From positions 39,224 through 103,223 of the forward strand of contig QCHH01000002.1 of NCBI GenBank assembly GCA_003279585.1: a stretch of 64,000 nucleotides of DNA, written 5' to 3'. Origin of the DNA: Prochlorococcus sp. AG-402-A08. GTDB taxonomy: Bacteria > Cyanobacteriota > Cyanobacteriia > PCC-6307 > Cyanobiaceae. Shown one piece after another: positions 51,756 to 61,318 of this stretch. The notes under the pieces are model-generated. The model was not told the origin of the DNA. It did no database searches and was given only the letters and a program-made list of their open reading frames with translations. Positions within the stretch are counted from its first letter, which is position 1; every line of letters begins with the position of its first letter. Position numbers and translations under genes: made by a program.

Positions 51756-52520
51756 GTGACATTAATACCTGCAGATCAGCTTGCTACTGAGCAAATCCAA
51801 GGATCCTCATCAGGTTCTTCTCCTATGCAATCAACTACTCAATCACCCTCCAAGGTGCTTGTTGTAGAACCACATCCAACTCTCAGAACTGTCTTGGTTC
51901 AGAGGCTCAGGCAAGATGGACAGCTGGCCGCAGCAGTAGGTTCCGCTGAGGAGGCAGTTGATCTTTGTCGAGACCAATCACCAGATTTATTAGTTAGTGC
52001 TGAGCTATTGGAAAAAAGTTCAGCACTTCGACTTGCACAGCAATTGGGATGTTCAGTCATTGTTCTAACGGCAAGAACAGGGGTAGAACCAGTTGTTGGC
52101 CTTTTAGATGATGGCGCTGATGATGTTTTAAGGAAACCTTTTGGCCTAGAAGAATTAGCTGCTAGGTGCAGGACTTTACTTAAAAGAGGAAGAATTGGAT
52201 TACAGGAACGTGTCGCTGTTGGTCCTCTTGAGGTCCACCTACTCCTCAGGCAGGTTACCTTGCGAGAAAAACCTGTCGAACTAAGTCCTAGGGAGTTTGC
52301 TTTGTTGTGTGCCCTGCTGATGCCACCTGGAATGGTTAGAAGTCGCCATGAGCTACTTCGAATGGCTTGGCCTCCATTTAGTGGTGGTCCCCGTTCAGTA
52401 GATACACAGGTTTTGACGCTTAGAAGAAAACTAGAACAAGCAGGCCTTGGTGATGGAGGAGGAATTACAACTGTTCGACAGCAAGGTTATAGATTTAGCC
52501 TTGATAATTTACCTTCGTAG
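51756..52520 (+). CDS. OmpR-like response regulator with degenerate receiver
   Basis: A 254-residue protein: low-complexity N-terminus (1-32), receiver-like domain (33-145) and winged-helix DNA-binding domain (152-250; SPREFALLCALL, DTQVLTLRRKL, TVRQQGYRF). In the receiver, the acidic pair is changed to VVEPHP and the place of the phospho-Asp (PDLxxxD) reads PDLLVSA, so Ala82 stands there; Thr105 and Lys128 of the switch are kept. It probably works without normal phosphorylation. The GTG start at 51756 is the only upstream choice; ATG at 51825 would also keep the receiver. No kinase gene is adjacent. Confidence 0.88.
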   Translation: MTLIPADQLATEQIQGSSSGSSPMQSTTQSPSKVLVVEPHPTLRTVLVQRLRQDGQLAAAVGSAEEAVDLCRDQSPDLLVSAELLEKSSALRLAQQLGCSVIVLTARTGVEPVVGLLDDGADDVLRKPFGLEELAARCRTLLKRGRIGLQERVAVGPLEVHLLLRQVTLREKPVELSPREFALLCALLMPPGMVRSRHELLRMAWPPFSGGPRSVDTQVLTLRRKLEQAGLGDGGGITTVRQQGYRFSLDNLPS

Positions 52521-52542
52521 CTTTTAATAGCTCTTTAAAAAT

Positions 52543-54105
52543 TTATTCTGGAAGTTCCCATTTATTCAACCCAAGTTTTGCTCCTATTTTGTGAGCACAG
52601 GCATAGCCGCTAAAGGCCACTGCATTTAATCCTTGACCGGGGAAAGAAGAATCACCAACACAATAGAGTCCTTTTATTTTTGTTGTATTAAATGGCATAG
52701 GAAGAAGACCAGGTAACCTCATTGAAGGTATTGGCCCATAGCTGCCTTTATTTCTTGCAAGAAACCTTTTATGTGTTCTTGGACTACCTATCTCCTTGTG
52801 TAAAATATTTTGACTAAGGTTTGGAAATAATTTTTCTAACTTAGATATCAGTTTATCTCCATCTTCTTTTTTCTTGTCAAGATATTCTTTGTTGCTTAAT
52901 CCCTCCCAACAATCCATTGAAGAAGGAGTAAAGGCATGAACAATATGGCTATCTGAAGGTGCTAATGATGGGTCTAATAGAGTTGGGATTGATAGAAAAG
53001 TAACACCTTGTTCTTGTTCCATTTCTTCCCATGTATCGAGAAGTAAGTGATGGCAATGGGTATTCGAAGGAATTGAGCCTTTACTTACTCCCAAATGTAG
53101 AGATAAAAATGAAGGAGAAGGGATGTATCTATTTTTCCATTTGGTCTCGGCTTTTGGTGCTTTATCTTGCTCCACAAGTGGGTCATTGATTCCTTCGCCA
53201 CCAAATGTATCCCATCTTGTGGCATTAGAGACTATTGTTTTACCAAAAAATTCTTCACCATTATCTAATGAAACACCTATTGCATTTCCGTTCTTAAAAA
53301 TTATTTTTTTAACTTTAGCTTTATATCTAATTTCTCCTTTGAAATTTTCAATTCCTTTCACTAACTGTTCAGCGATAATTCCTACACCTCCTTTTGGATA
53401 GTTAATACCTCCATAATGTCTATCAGAAAAGACCATTCCTGCGTTTATCATAGGTGTTAAGTCTGCGGGCATGACTGACCAGCAAAAACATTCAATATCT
53501 ATAAATTTTAAAAGGGTAGGATCTTTGATATATCGTCTAGCGACATCTCCGGCATTAACTGGTAACCATCTAGCGAGCCCTAGGCATGATAAGGGTGATT
53601 TGAAAAAAACTTTCATTAGATATCCTGGGTCCTCTATTGAAAGTAAAGGCATAGAATTTAGACAATTAAAAACATCCCAACATGTTTCGTAGAAATGATT
53701 TATTCCTTTCTCTTCATGGGGAAATAAATCAATTAGCTTAGTAACAAACTTTTTATAATCTCTATCAACTGTAATTTCTAATTGATTAGGTAGATGATAT
53801 GCCAATTGGGTTGGGTCAGGAATCGTTTCACATTCTTGTCCAACATCTTTAAGTGCTCGTGTAAGTAAGTTGGTATACCCCTTTTCACCAAAGCCAAAAA
53901 TCATTGAAGCTCCAACATCAAAAGTAAATCCTTTTCGTTTAAATGAACCACCACTTCCACCAGGAATTTTGTACTGTTCCAGCACAAGAACTTTTGCACC
54001 CTTGCTTGCAAGTTGACTTGCAGTCACTAATCCACCAAGACCGGAACCAATAACTATCGAATCCCAATTGCAAGCAGCATTAGTTTTATTTGTTAATTGA
54101 GTCAT
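52543..54105 (-). CDS. crtH: Carotenoid isomerase (prolycopene isomerase)
   Basis: A 520-residue FAD/NAD(P)-binding CrtISO that turns poly-cis lycopene to all-trans lycopene. The Rossmann IGSGLGGL is at residues 17-24 with VLEQYKIPGGSGGSFKRKG following; late YCVGDSSFPGQGLNAVAFSGYACA is the second FAD motif. The length and motifs separate it from CrtP and CrtQ desaturases. trmFO is just upstream (17 bp), sharing the strand. Confidence 0.92.
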   Translation of the reverse strand: MTQLTNKTNAACNWDSIVIGSGLGGLVTASQLASKGAKVLVLEQYKIPGGSGGSFKRKGFTFDVGASMIFGFGEKGYTNLLTRALKDVGQECETIPDPTQLAYHLPNQLEITVDRDYKKFVTKLIDLFPHEEKGINHFYETCWDVFNCLNSMPLLSIEDPGYLMKVFFKSPLSCLGLARWLPVNAGDVARRYIKDPTLLKFIDIECFCWSVMPADLTPMINAGMVFSDRHYGGINYPKGGVGIIAEQLVKGIENFKGEIRYKAKVKKIIFKNGNAIGVSLDNGEEFFGKTIVSNATRWDTFGGEGINDPLVEQDKAPKAETKWKNRYIPSPSFLSLHLGVSKGSIPSNTHCHHLLLDTWEEMEQEQGVTFLSIPTLLDPSLAPSDSHIVHAFTPSSMDCWEGLSNKEYLDKKKEDGDKLISKLEKLFPNLSQNILHKEIGSPRTHKRFLARNKGSYGPIPSMRLPGLLPMPFNTTKIKGLYCVGDSSFPGQGLNAVAFSGYACAHKIGAKLGLNKWELPE

Positions 54106-54122
54106 GATTTAAAAGAAATTTT

Positions 54123-55526
54123 TTAATTGGATGGTTGAGTAGATTTTTTATCTAATAATGTTTCTCTTAATTTTTTTATTTGACTCAAAGCTCTATCTCT
54201 ATATTTTTTGTATCTTTCACGTTTGTTGTGAACTCTATTCTCGAGTTCAGGCAGTAATCCGAAATTGGCTGGCATAGGTTGAAAGTGTTTTTTATTTTGA
54301 ACTCGTAAGCTTGCTTGACTATTACTGACAAAGTTTGTCAATGCCCCAATCATGGTAGACGATGGCAAAGTAATTGTATTTAATCCCTTTGCCAACAGTG
54401 CTGCGTTAGTTCCTGCCAACCAGCCTCCAGCTATAGCTGCAGCATACCCCTCTGTACCAGTGAGCTGTCCAGCAGCGAATAAAGTTTTTCTATTTATGAA
54501 CTGAAGTGTTGGCTCTAATAGCTTTGGAGATTCTAGAAATGTATTTCTATGCATTACTCCCAAGCGAATAAATTCTGCATTCGTCAAGCCAGGAATCATT
54601 CTGAATACTCGTTTTTGCTCGCCCCATTTTAAATTTGTTTGAAAACCAACGAGATTCCATAGTTGACCTGCTTTATCCTCTTGTCTTAATTGAACGACAG
54701 CATGAGCTCTTTTGAGCCTTCGCAGACTTTTGTCGTTTACATCCCCCCATCTTGGATCCCAGAGGCCTATTGGCTTTAATGGGCCATAACGCATAGTCTC
54801 TAGACCTCTTTTCGCAAGTTCTTCTATGGGAAGGCAGCCTTCAAAAAAAAGAGCTGATTCCTTTTCAAAATCCTTTAGTTCAGCTTGTTCAGCTTTGATT
54901 AACGCAGAGTGGAATTTTAAATATGACTCTTCATTCATCGGGCAATTAACGTAATCAGCATCGCCTTTGTCGTATCTACTAGCTCGAAATGCTGTTGAAA
55001 AATCAATGCTTTCCCCTGTAATTATTGGACTAGCAGCATCAAAAAAATGACATTCACTTTCTCCTGTGAATTCTTTGATGTTTTCAGCTAGCGATTCGCT
55101 TGTTAAAGGACCTGTGGCCAGAATTGTAATTTGTTCAGCACTTGGTAGGCAGGGACATTCATCTCTAATGATTCTTATTAGGGGATGAGAGGAAAGTTCA
55201 TTTGTGATTGATAGGCTGAATTGACTTCTGTCTACTGCAAGTGCTCCTCCTGCAGGGACAGAGTGTTGATCAGCTTTTTCGATGACAATAGATTTTAAAT
55301 TTCTCAACTCTTCTTGTAAAAGTCCTGCCGCTCTATCACTACTAAGCGCTCCAAAGCTATTGCTGCAAACAAGTTCAGCGAATTCGGGTGAGTGGTGAGC
55401 TGGAGACTTCTTCTTTGGTCGCATTTCAAAGAGAGTTACTTTGACTCCAGCACTAGCTATTTGCCATGCTGCTTCTGAACCTGCGAGACCAGCTCCTATT
55501 ACGATTACCGATGGATCTTCTGTCAA
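54123..55526 (-). CDS. trmFO: tRNA (uracil-5-)-methyltransferase TrmFO (folate/FAD-dependent)
   Basis: A 467-residue FAD enzyme that methylates U54 of tRNA with methylene-tetrahydrofolate. The N-terminal [11 protein letters not shown] motif is followed by [20 protein letters not shown]; later [12 protein letters not shown] and the long C-terminal helix are family-typical. The start is TTG at 55526. It leads crtH. It is a GidA relative but shorter and with the TrmFO Cys in ELVCSNS. Confidence 0.94.
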   Translation of the reverse strand: MTEDPSVIVIGAGLAGSEAAWQIASAGVKVTLFEMRPKKKSPAHHSPEFAELVCSNSFGALSSDRAAGLLQEELRNLKSIVIEKADQHSVPAGGALAVDRSQFSLSITNELSSHPLIRIIRDECPCLPSAEQITILATGPLTSESLAENIKEFTGESECHFFDAASPIITGESIDFSTAFRASRYDKGDADYVNCPMNEESYLKFHSALIKAEQAELKDFEKESALFFEGCLPIEELAKRGLETMRYGPLKPIGLWDPRWGDVNDKSLRRLKRAHAVVQLRQEDKAGQLWNLVGFQTNLKWGEQKRVFRMIPGLTNAEFIRLGVMHRNTFLESPKLLEPTLQFINRKTLFAAGQLTGTEGYAAAIAGGWLAGTNAALLAKGLNTITLPSSTMIGALTNFVSNSQASLRVQNKKHFQPMPANFGLLPELENRVHNKRERYKKYRDRALSQIKKLRETLLDKKSTQPSN

Positions 55527-55740
55527 ACTGTCGTATTTTTCTTTTTAAAAGCTTAATTAAATAATATTCTTATGTCCCTCAACTATTTATTAAGACTTCA
55601 AAAATATCTGAAAAATCAATGAGGAAGGAAAAAATATACCTTTAAATTGTTTTTTAGTCCTCAAAAAGGAACATTAAGTCCGTTAATGCTTCGACAACGT
55701 GATATTTTTCATATTGGACTATTAATATTGGTCTATAGGG

Positions 55741-55812
55741 GGGTCGCTAGCTCAGTGGTAGAGCATCCGGCTTTTAACCGGCTGGTCCTGAGTTCGAATC
55801 TCAGGCGACCCA
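55741..55812 (+). tRNA. trnK: tRNA-Lys (anticodon TTT)
   Basis: A 72-nt cloverleaf: acceptor GGGTCGC/GCGACCC plus discriminator A, D arm GCTCAGTGGTAGAGC, anticodon loop CTTTTAA (anticodon TTT) and T arm GAGTTCGAATC. CCA is not encoded. A run of T follows at 55814-55820. Similar to other bacterial tRNA-Lys. Confidence 0.97.
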
Positions 55813-55843
55813 TTTTTTTAAGCGTATTTCTAGATAACTTGAA

Positions 55844-56209
55844 GTGACAACCACTTCTAAATCTTTGAAGAATTATTTTTTTGGGATCCTTTTGCTTTTC
55901 AGTTTTACATCAGTAAATGCTGGGTTAAATAGTTTTACTAATCTGATTTACGTTGATGATTGGCTTTTAGAGAGGAAGGTTGATTTAACAAATAATGAGA
56001 CAAAATGCAGAGCCTCAATACCTTCGCATGCAAATTGGTTTGGAGCTCGGGTAAGACTTGGTAACAAAAATGAATTAATAAAACCTATTTGGATATCTGT
56101 TAAGGCTGACCAAATTATTGATTCAAAATTAACTAAGATTAAAGAACTTCTTGATGATTGCAGGTCAGGACTTCTTTTCCTTCCTGAAAACCAAGAGGTC
56201 AACAACTAA
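55844..56209 (+). CDS. Small exported protein, unknown function
   Basis: A 121-residue protein with N-terminal signal (basic KSLKNYF, hydrophobic core, cleavage likely after VNA near residue 26). The mature part has Cys in NETKCRASIPSH and DDCRSG, so one disulfide is possible, and it is otherwise plain. GTG start at 55844 lies 31 bp after tRNA-Lys. No family is recognised. Confidence 0.6.
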   Translation: MTTTSKSLKNYFFGILLLFSFTSVNAGLNSFTNLIYVDDWLLERKVDLTNNETKCRASIPSHANWFGARVRLGNKNELIKPIWISVKADQIIDSKLTKIKELLDDCRSGLLFLPENQEVNN

Positions 56210-56284
56210 TGTGTTGATGAGAATATAAATACTTTCTAAAAAGATAATTTTTTGCAGAATTAAAAATGTAGAAATTAACTTATT

Positions 56285-56371
56285 ATGAAGAAACTTACAG
56301 TAGGAGCGGCGATAGCGTTAAATATATCTTTGTATATTTGGGCTTTAATGGATTTACCCTTTAAATTTTAA
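56285..56371 (+). CDS. Possible 28-residue single-helix membrane peptide
   Basis: An ATG opens 28 codons: Met-Lys-Lys, then a hydrophobic stretch (residues 5-22, with VGAAIALNISLYIWAL) and a short DLPFKF tail. This looks like a tiny membrane subunit of the kind cyanobacteria use in photosystems and other complexes, but it does not match PsaM, PsbM, PsbI, PetN or Psb30 by eye. No clear Shine-Dalgarno site. Could be chance. Confidence 0.35.
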   Translation: MKKLTVGAAIALNISLYIWALMDLPFKF

Positions 56372-56518
56372 TCATTCCTTTTATAGATTGTAATAAAAAA
56401 AAAGATCCTTGTTTAAAATAATAATTTTTTAGTATTTGTGTTTTCTAGCACTTTTTTAACTTTCATTTTTTTTTGCATTCTTAATCCTTTTTTTTTACCT
56501 GAAGCGGTTAGTGTCTAT

Positions 56519-56537
56519 AAGAGGTGAAAAGCCTCTT
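56519..56537 (+). promoter_or_regulatory. Short hairpin before the next gene
   Basis: AAGAGG and CCTCTT are separated by seven bases. It lies 21 bp before the preferred ATG at 56558 and covers the alternative TTG at 56537, which argues for the ATG. It could be a leader hairpin affecting ribosome access. Confidence 0.3.
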
Positions 56538-56557
56538 TGTCTTATGGAAATGGGGCT

Positions 56558-56881
56558 ATGGTTAAGAAATCATCTGCGATTACAAAATCAAATTCTAATT
56601 GGTTATGGAGGTGGGCAGAACCTGAAAGCGAACTCTCAGTAATCCCTAAATCAAAAACCAAACGTTTAGCTCAACAGGCCAAGTTAGCAAATGTTGATGC
56701 TGAAAGAGCGGTTAGTCGTGCATACCAAATTGAATTATCTAGAACAAAGGCAATCGGAGAGGCGATGTTTAAGTCTGGCAAAGCATTGAGGTTTACACTA
56801 TCAAGTTCTGGAAGGCAATTAATCCTAAGAACGCAGGCAGCACGAAGGCAATTTGAGCCTGGTTTTAGGAATAAGAAATAA
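56558..56881 (+). CDS. Small basic protein, unknown function
   Basis: About 107 residues, rich in Lys, Arg and Ala. It begins VKKSSAITKSNSNWLWRWAEPESE, has a helical part LAQQAKLANVDAERAVSRAYQIELSRTKAIGEAMFKSGKALRFTL and ends RRQFEPGF. No membrane segment or signal. Charge suggests nucleic acid or ribosome contact, but this is only inference. ATG at 56558 preferred; TTG at 56537 possible. Confidence 0.6.
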   Translation: MVKKSSAITKSNSNWLWRWAEPESELSVIPKSKTKRLAQQAKLANVDAERAVSRAYQIELSRTKAIGEAMFKSGKALRFTLSSSGRQLILRTQAARRQFEPGFRNKK

Positions 56882-56917
56882 TTCTCAGATAGAATAAAAG
56901 CCCTATCAAAATAAAAA

Positions 56918-57214
56918 ATGCAGCTTTATATAGTTTCTTGGAAATTCGAATCATCTGAGGATCAAAATTATTCATCTGAAGCATTTGTAGATTATGTCGA
57001 AAGTGGAAAGTCTGAGGATCTTATTGATGGCTATGAGAGAATTGCATGGGCTCATACTCCGCAGGATGGAACAGGAGTGATTATTTGTAGAGCTTCAAGT
57101 GCATCAACTTTATTTAAGGTTTTTGGATCTTGGAGAGATAAATATGGAATGACTTGGGAGTATAAACCTGCCTTATCTACTGAGGAGTTTGTTAGATTAA
57201 TAAAAGAAAAATAG
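56918..57214 (+). CDS. DUF3303-like small protein
   Basis: A 98-residue protein with N-terminal QLYIVSWKF and later AHTPQDGTGVIICRASSASTLFKVFGSWRDKYGMTWEYKPALS, a pattern of the DUF3303 family (ferredoxin-like fold) found in cyanobacteria and others. The function is not established. It starts 36 bp after the basic protein gene and may be cotranscribed with it. Confidence 0.65.
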   Translation: MQLYIVSWKFESSEDQNYSSEAFVDYVESGKSEDLIDGYERIAWAHTPQDGTGVIICRASSASTLFKVFGSWRDKYGMTWEYKPALSTEEFVRLIKEK

Positions 57215-57318
57215 ATACAGTATTTTTCTATTTATTAGATTTAAATTATATTAAAAATAAATTTCTGTCTAAAAAACCTTCAAGATAGTGTTGTTAAACT
57301 CAGTCTCTTAAATTATCT

Positions 57319-57507
57319 GTGAATTTAATGATAGCTCATTTTTTCTTTGCTTTGACTGCTAGTGAAATGGGCCTAAGTCCTTCAATACTAGCCTTAATAG
57401 TAGTTTCATCGATCGTTTTTATAGTTGGCTTTGCAAAAAGCTCAAGAGAGAATGAATACAAAAAATTGATGGATTCATTTATTGAAAGGAAGGAAGAATC
57501 TGATTGA
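57319..57507 (+). CDS. Small single-helix membrane protein, unknown function
   Basis: About 59-62 residues with a hydrophobic helix near residues 22-40 (ILALIVVSSIVFIVGF) and an acidic/basic tail KKLMDSFIERKEESD. GTG start at 57319 or ATG at 57328. It stops 5 bp before the large palindrome at 57512. Confidence 0.5.
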   Translation: MNLMIAHFFFALTASEMGLSPSILALIVVSSIVFIVGFAKSSRENEYKKLMDSFIERKEESD

Positions 57508-57511
57508 TTTT

Positions 57512-57547
57512 TTCATATTAGTAAGAAGATCTTCTTACTAATATGAA
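57512..57547. promoter_or_regulatory. 36-bp perfect palindrome between two plus-strand genes
   Basis: Bases 57512-57529 read TTCATATTAGTAAGAAGA and the next 18 bases are its exact reverse complement. There is no spacer; the centre is AGATCT. It lies 4 bp after the stop at 57507 and 39 bp before the SulP start. It could be a terminator (hairpin with T-rich DNA around, but no strong T-run after) or an operator for the transporter. Confidence 0.75.
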
Positions 57548-57586
57548 TTTTCTTAGCTAATAAGGCAGGATGGTAGGAGCGTAGTT

Positions 57587-59131
57587 TTGAAATTGAACAA
57601 TTTGTTAGCAAAGGAGAGAATTATCTCGCCCTCTAGAGATGTACTCGCAGGCCTAGTTGTTGCATTCGCAATGATTCCAGAGGCGATAGCTTTTTCTGGT
57701 ATCGCAGGTGTTGATCCAAGAGTTGGGTTGTTTGGTGCTTTTTTGCTTTCTGTAACCCTCGCAATTTTTGGGGGCAGAATGGCCATGATCACTTCAGTAA
57801 CTGGTTCAACTGCTCTTTTGATGACTGGGATTGTTCAACAAGGAGAAAATATAAGCCCTGGTCTTGGTCTGCAATATCTCTTGGCTGCTGGATTGCTTAC
57901 GGGAGTTCTCCAGATCGCTTGGGGGTATTTGAGACTTGCACATCAGATGAGATTTGTCCCTCAACCTGTTATGGACGGCTTTGTGAATGGTTTGGCTATA
58001 TTGATCTTCCTTGCTCAATTGCCTCATTTAGGGATTGATTTGGCGCATTCCTCGAAAGTAGTTACTGCAGCACAATTACCTGCAGTTTGGGGATTGACCA
58101 TACTTACGTTGTTGATTATTTATTTGCTACCAAGAGTTACCAAGATTTTACCTTCAGCATTGGTTGCAATTTTTATTTGTACTGCAATTTCTATTGGATT
58201 TAAATTAAATGTTCCAACTGTGTCGAATTTAGGAATTCTTCCAAATGGATTGCCTGGCTTTGGCTTCCCAAAAGTTCCGTTTAATTTTGAAACCCTTGGT
58301 TTGATACTCCCAACAGCTTTGGCGATTTCTTTGGTAGGTCTTATGGAGACATTTCTCACTCAAGATATTCTGGATGACATGACTGATAAAAGCACAAATA
58401 AAAATGTTGAGGCTAGAGGTCAAGGCATAGGAAATATTGTTAGTTCTCTTTTTGGAGGTATGGCTGGATGTGCTTTGGTTGGACAATCGGTTATGAATGT
58501 GGGCTATGGGGGAAGAACGCGACTTTCAACATTAAGTTCAGGGGTTTGTTTAATAGCAATGATTCTTGCGGCTAAAGATTGGGTAAATCAAATTCCAATG
58601 GCAACATTGGTTGGTGTAATGATAATGATTGCAATTAATACTGCTAATTGGATGTCAATAAAAGATTTACGCCGCATACCAAGAAGCGATAGTTCAGTTA
58701 TGATTTTAACTGTATTTGTTACTGTTATTACTCATAATCTAGCACTAGGTCTTCTTGCAGGGGTGGGACTTGCCGCAATATTATTTAGTAGAAAGGTTGC
58801 AAAAGTTATTAAGGTTGACTCTTCTTTAACTGGTGAAGACCACAGAGTTTATAAAGTTAAAGGTCAATTATTCTTTGTTAGTAGTATTTACTTTAGGCAA
58901 GGATTTGAACTTCATGAACATCCTAAAAAAATTACAATCGATATGGCTGAAGCTCATATTTGGGATCAAAGTGGTGTAACCGTTCTTGACCAAGTAATTA
59001 GGAGGATAAAATTAGGGGGATCTGAGGTTGAAGTGATTAATTTAAATGATGAAAGCTTGAATTTATTTTCTCGAATTGGACAAGCTTCAGAAGCTGGAGG
59101 AAGAGGTGGAGAATTTAAATCAGCACATTAA
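57587..59131 (+). CDS. SulP-family anion transporter (sulfate/bicarbonate, BicA-like)
   Basis: A 514-residue inner-membrane transporter. The N-terminal signature [36 protein letters not shown] opens about 12 helices; [10 protein letters not shown] and [15 protein letters not shown] follow; a C-terminal STAS domain (about 410-500; [27 protein letters not shown]) closes it. Cyanobacterial SulP members include the Na+-dependent bicarbonate transporter BicA; substrate cannot be decided between bicarbonate and sulfate here. TTG start at 57587 is the best option. Confidence 0.9.
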   Translation: MKLNNLLAKERIISPSRDVLAGLVVAFAMIPEAIAFSGIAGVDPRVGLFGAFLLSVTLAIFGGRMAMITSVTGSTALLMTGIVQQGENISPGLGLQYLLAAGLLTGVLQIAWGYLRLAHQMRFVPQPVMDGFVNGLAILIFLAQLPHLGIDLAHSSKVVTAAQLPAVWGLTILTLLIIYLLPRVTKILPSALVAIFICTAISIGFKLNVPTVSNLGILPNGLPGFGFPKVPFNFETLGLILPTALAISLVGLMETFLTQDILDDMTDKSTNKNVEARGQGIGNIVSSLFGGMAGCALVGQSVMNVGYGGRTRLSTLSSGVCLIAMILAAKDWVNQIPMATLVGVMIMIAINTANWMSIKDLRRIPRSDSSVMILTVFVTVITHNLALGLLAGVGLAAILFSRKVAKVIKVDSSLTGEDHRVYKVKGQLFFVSSIYFRQGFELHEHPKKITIDMAEAHIWDQSGVTVLDQVIRRIKLGGSEVEVINLNDESLNLFSRIGQASEAGGRGGEFKSAH

Positions 59132-59558
59132 ATTTCCCATCCGTTTACTTAAAGTTTCTGTAGATTTTTTGAAAAGCCTGTATCAAAGGCTTATAAGGAT
59201 TCATCTCCATTTTTACGAATCTTTGTAAATTTTTTGACTAAACAAATGTATAAGCTAGAACACTAACTAATCAAGCATCATATTGTATGGTCATATAAGC
59301 TATAAGTTTTACTTATGCATGCTACTGCTTTGGCTCTTCTGCATATTCTATTTATTTCTATGAATTATAAATTTTGCGTGGATTTTGAAATTTCATTCTT
59401 TAAGGACTTTGAATTGATATAAAAAATCCACCAAGAGTTAAAACACTTGATGGAACTAGGTTTATGATAAAAATTTGACTCCCTAGATAGATTTTGAAAA
59501 ATCTAAATAATTTTTAGGCGAGAAATTTAGCTAATAGGTTTGACTAAAGGCTATCTTT
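59132..59558. other. 427-bp intergenic region after the SulP gene
   Basis: No solid gene. A weak hairpin AAGCCT/AGGCTT at 59174-59192 lies 43 bp after the SulP stop. Two tiny reading frames, 59315-59422 (+, 35 residues) and 59145-59210 (-, 21 residues), lack support. A near-inverted repeat around TCCACCAAG..CTTGATGGA occurs near 59428-59455 and may be a terminator of the minus-strand gene that follows. Confidence 0.4.
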
Positions 59559-59702
59559 CTAAGCTTCGGAATCAAATTTAGATAGATTTGGTCCAGCAAT
59601 TACACCAACTAGTCCAAAAAGAACAAGGGATACAACACCGACAATTGTTGCTGAGAGGCTTCCCCCTCCTAAAGCAAAGGTTAAGAATGACAAATGAAGC
59701 AT
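59559..59702 (-). CDS. 47-residue single-helix membrane protein
   Basis: The frame MLHLSFLTFALGGG.. has one strong helix (about residues 16-36, LSATIVGVVSLVLFGLVGVIAG) and the tail PNLSKFDSEA. Size and shape are those of a small photosystem or similar complex subunit, but it does not match a named one by eye. The reading frame is coding-like throughout. It is shorter than usual annotation limits. Confidence 0.6.
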   Translation of the reverse strand: MLHLSFLTFALGGGSLSATIVGVVSLVLFGLVGVIAGPNLSKFDSEA

Positions 59703-59806
59703 TTTTTTTTAGATGCAGGTATATATATAAACCTAAAATTGCCCAAATTTAATGAAGTTGTAGCACCTTGATAAATTCAGACATTTTTAAAAGGCTGTAT
59801 TGAGAG

Positions 59807-60052
59807 TTAAGCGGTAGGGAAATTGTTTGGGAATATTGTATCTAAGTTGTCTTTAGATGCCTTGGAATCCCACTTGAGCCAGTCCTTCACTCCGTTAGGT
59901 TTGACGGTCTGAGCACTACGAGCAGCAAAAATAATTACATGAAATGGAATTACAATTGCAAAGAAGAAAAAATGAAGTAAGTACAAATCCCAAGGGATAC
60001 CCTGATAACCATAATCAGGGAAAAATATTGCAGTAATAAAAGGAAGTGCCAT
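59807..60052 (-). CDS. Small membrane-associated protein, unknown function
   Basis: About 81 residues (ATG at 60052; a TTG at 60061 adds three). It begins MALPFITAIFFPDYGYQGIPWDLYLLHFFFFAIVIPFHVIIFAARSAQ, one helix near residues 25-44, then a soluble Lys/Asp part with VKDWLKWDSKASKDNLDTIFPNN. No family recognised. Conserved-looking composition suggests a real gene. Confidence 0.6.
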   Translation of the reverse strand: MALPFITAIFFPDYGYQGIPWDLYLLHFFFFAIVIPFHVIIFAARSAQTVKPNGVKDWLKWDSKASKDNLDTIFPNNFPTA

Positions 60053-60320
60053 GTTGTTCAAATTTTTACTGTATTAATCATTATCCATAAAGCATGAATT
60101 CTCTCAATAAAGCAGGATATTTTAACTTCTAGAAATGCTACAGATTTTGTAAATGCATAAGTAGAGCTACCCTCCTTACATTTTAAAATTATTGTTATGT
60201 ATTTTAATTCCTCAAATGATTTGGCCGACAATATATAATCGAATAATAAATTGAATATCTATTAAAAAATAATTCCCCACATATTATGCTTCGATATATT
60301 CTAAAAAAAATTGAAAATAT

Positions 60321-60599
60321 TTAATTAATCAGGCTTTCTATTAATTTAACTAGCCTAAAACTTAAATATATACTTACTGTTATCCACAAAGGGAGAATTA
60401 TATTCCATGCTTTTTGATGCTTTAAAAGTATAATCTTATCTAGTAGATAAGATCCTAAGATGGGAATAGATATTAATAAAGTCATTTTAAAAAAAATCTC
60501 AAGAAAAGCTAGTGCTGCTATTGGATTTATTAGCCATGCTATTAATATTCCACTTAGTAAGTATCCACCATATTGTCCTAGTTTCCTTATCATCATCAT
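60321..60599 (-). CDS. Small membrane protein, unknown function
   Basis: About 92 residues with helices near residues 9-28, 35-52 and 65-85; three adjacent ATG codons (60599, 60596, 60593) and a TTG (60602) could start it. I choose the first ATG. No motif recognised. Confidence 0.5.
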   Translation of the reverse strand: MMMIRKLGQYGGYLLSGILIAWLINPIAALAFLEIFFKMTLLISIPILGSYLLDKIILLKHQKAWNIILPLWITVSIYLSFRLVKLIESLIN

Positions 60600-60786
60600 C
60601 AATTGCTTTACTTTTTTTAGCTTAACTCATTGTATATAGAGAGTACTTCTAATACTAAAATATAGTTATTTAATGAATTATTTTTAATATTTAGTTAGCA
60701 TTTTAAATTGAAATAACTATAAATCTAGAAAGGTTTTTGCATATAAAGGGATAAAAAGTTATTAGATAAAAAATTATACAAACACT

Positions 60787-60957
60787 TTAATCTTCTACAT
60801 CTTCGGGATTTGGATATAGTTTTTTAATAGCATCATTTTGAATCTTTTTCTTTTTCTTTTTCTGATTTGACTCATTTATACTTCTAACTAAAATTCCTGG
60901 AGTGAACCAAATAACTGTTATTAGTGCAAAAATAAAAATAGGATTGTTTATTGTCAT
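60787..60957 (-). CDS. 56-residue membrane protein with basic stretch
   Basis: From ATG 60957 the protein is TINNPIFIFALITVIWFTPGILVR then ESNQKKKKKKIQNDAIKKLYPNPEDVED: one N-terminal helix, a run of six Lys and an acidic end. A longer frame from 61023 exists but its first 22 residues look like leader. Function unknown. Confidence 0.5.
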   Translation of the reverse strand: MTINNPIFIFALITVIWFTPGILVRSINESNQKKKKKKIQNDAIKKLYPNPEDVED

Positions 60958-61075
60958 ATCAAGTAAAATACTTTTTATTAAAAGAAAATATAGATCATTA
61001 ATCATTAATAATTGAAAGTACATTTTATTTAGATACGGAGTTTAATTTTTTCGATATTTTAATTTAAATTGTTCA

Positions 61076-61318
61076 TTAGTTCTCTTCGCTTGACTGATCT
61101 TCTAAATATAATTTTGATTCGTCAGCAATTATTTTTAGATAATTATTGTCTCTTTTTGATTCTAGAATTTCTTTTGTCTTACTGTATTTTATGTTTATAT
61201 CTTTTCCAGACCATGCTTCTTGATCCCTGAAAAGATTTCTTTTTGCAGAATTAAGAACTTTTTTGACACCAAAAAAAATTGCTAAAATTATTATAGAAAG
61301 AAGAAGAAATATTTTCAT
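61076..61318 (-). CDS. Small membrane-anchored protein, unknown function
   Basis: An 80-residue protein: N-terminal helix (KIFLLLSIIILAIFFGV) and a soluble charged tail with KDINIKYSKTKEILESKRDNNYLKIIADESKLYLED. Likely membrane-tethered. No family recognised. Confidence 0.5.
   Translation of the reverse strand: MKIFLLLSIIILAIFFGVKKVLNSAKRNLFRDQEAWSGKDINIKYSKTKEILESKRDNNYLKIIADESKLYLEDQSSEEN

Noticed and set aside
55647..55847. Open frame running through the tRNA-Lys gene
   Set aside because: It covers the tRNA and has no protein-like sequence; the tRNA explains the bases.
59315..59422. 35-codon plus-strand frame after SulP
   Set aside because: No start signal, no coding bias and no recognisable domain; chance in AT-rich DNA is likely.
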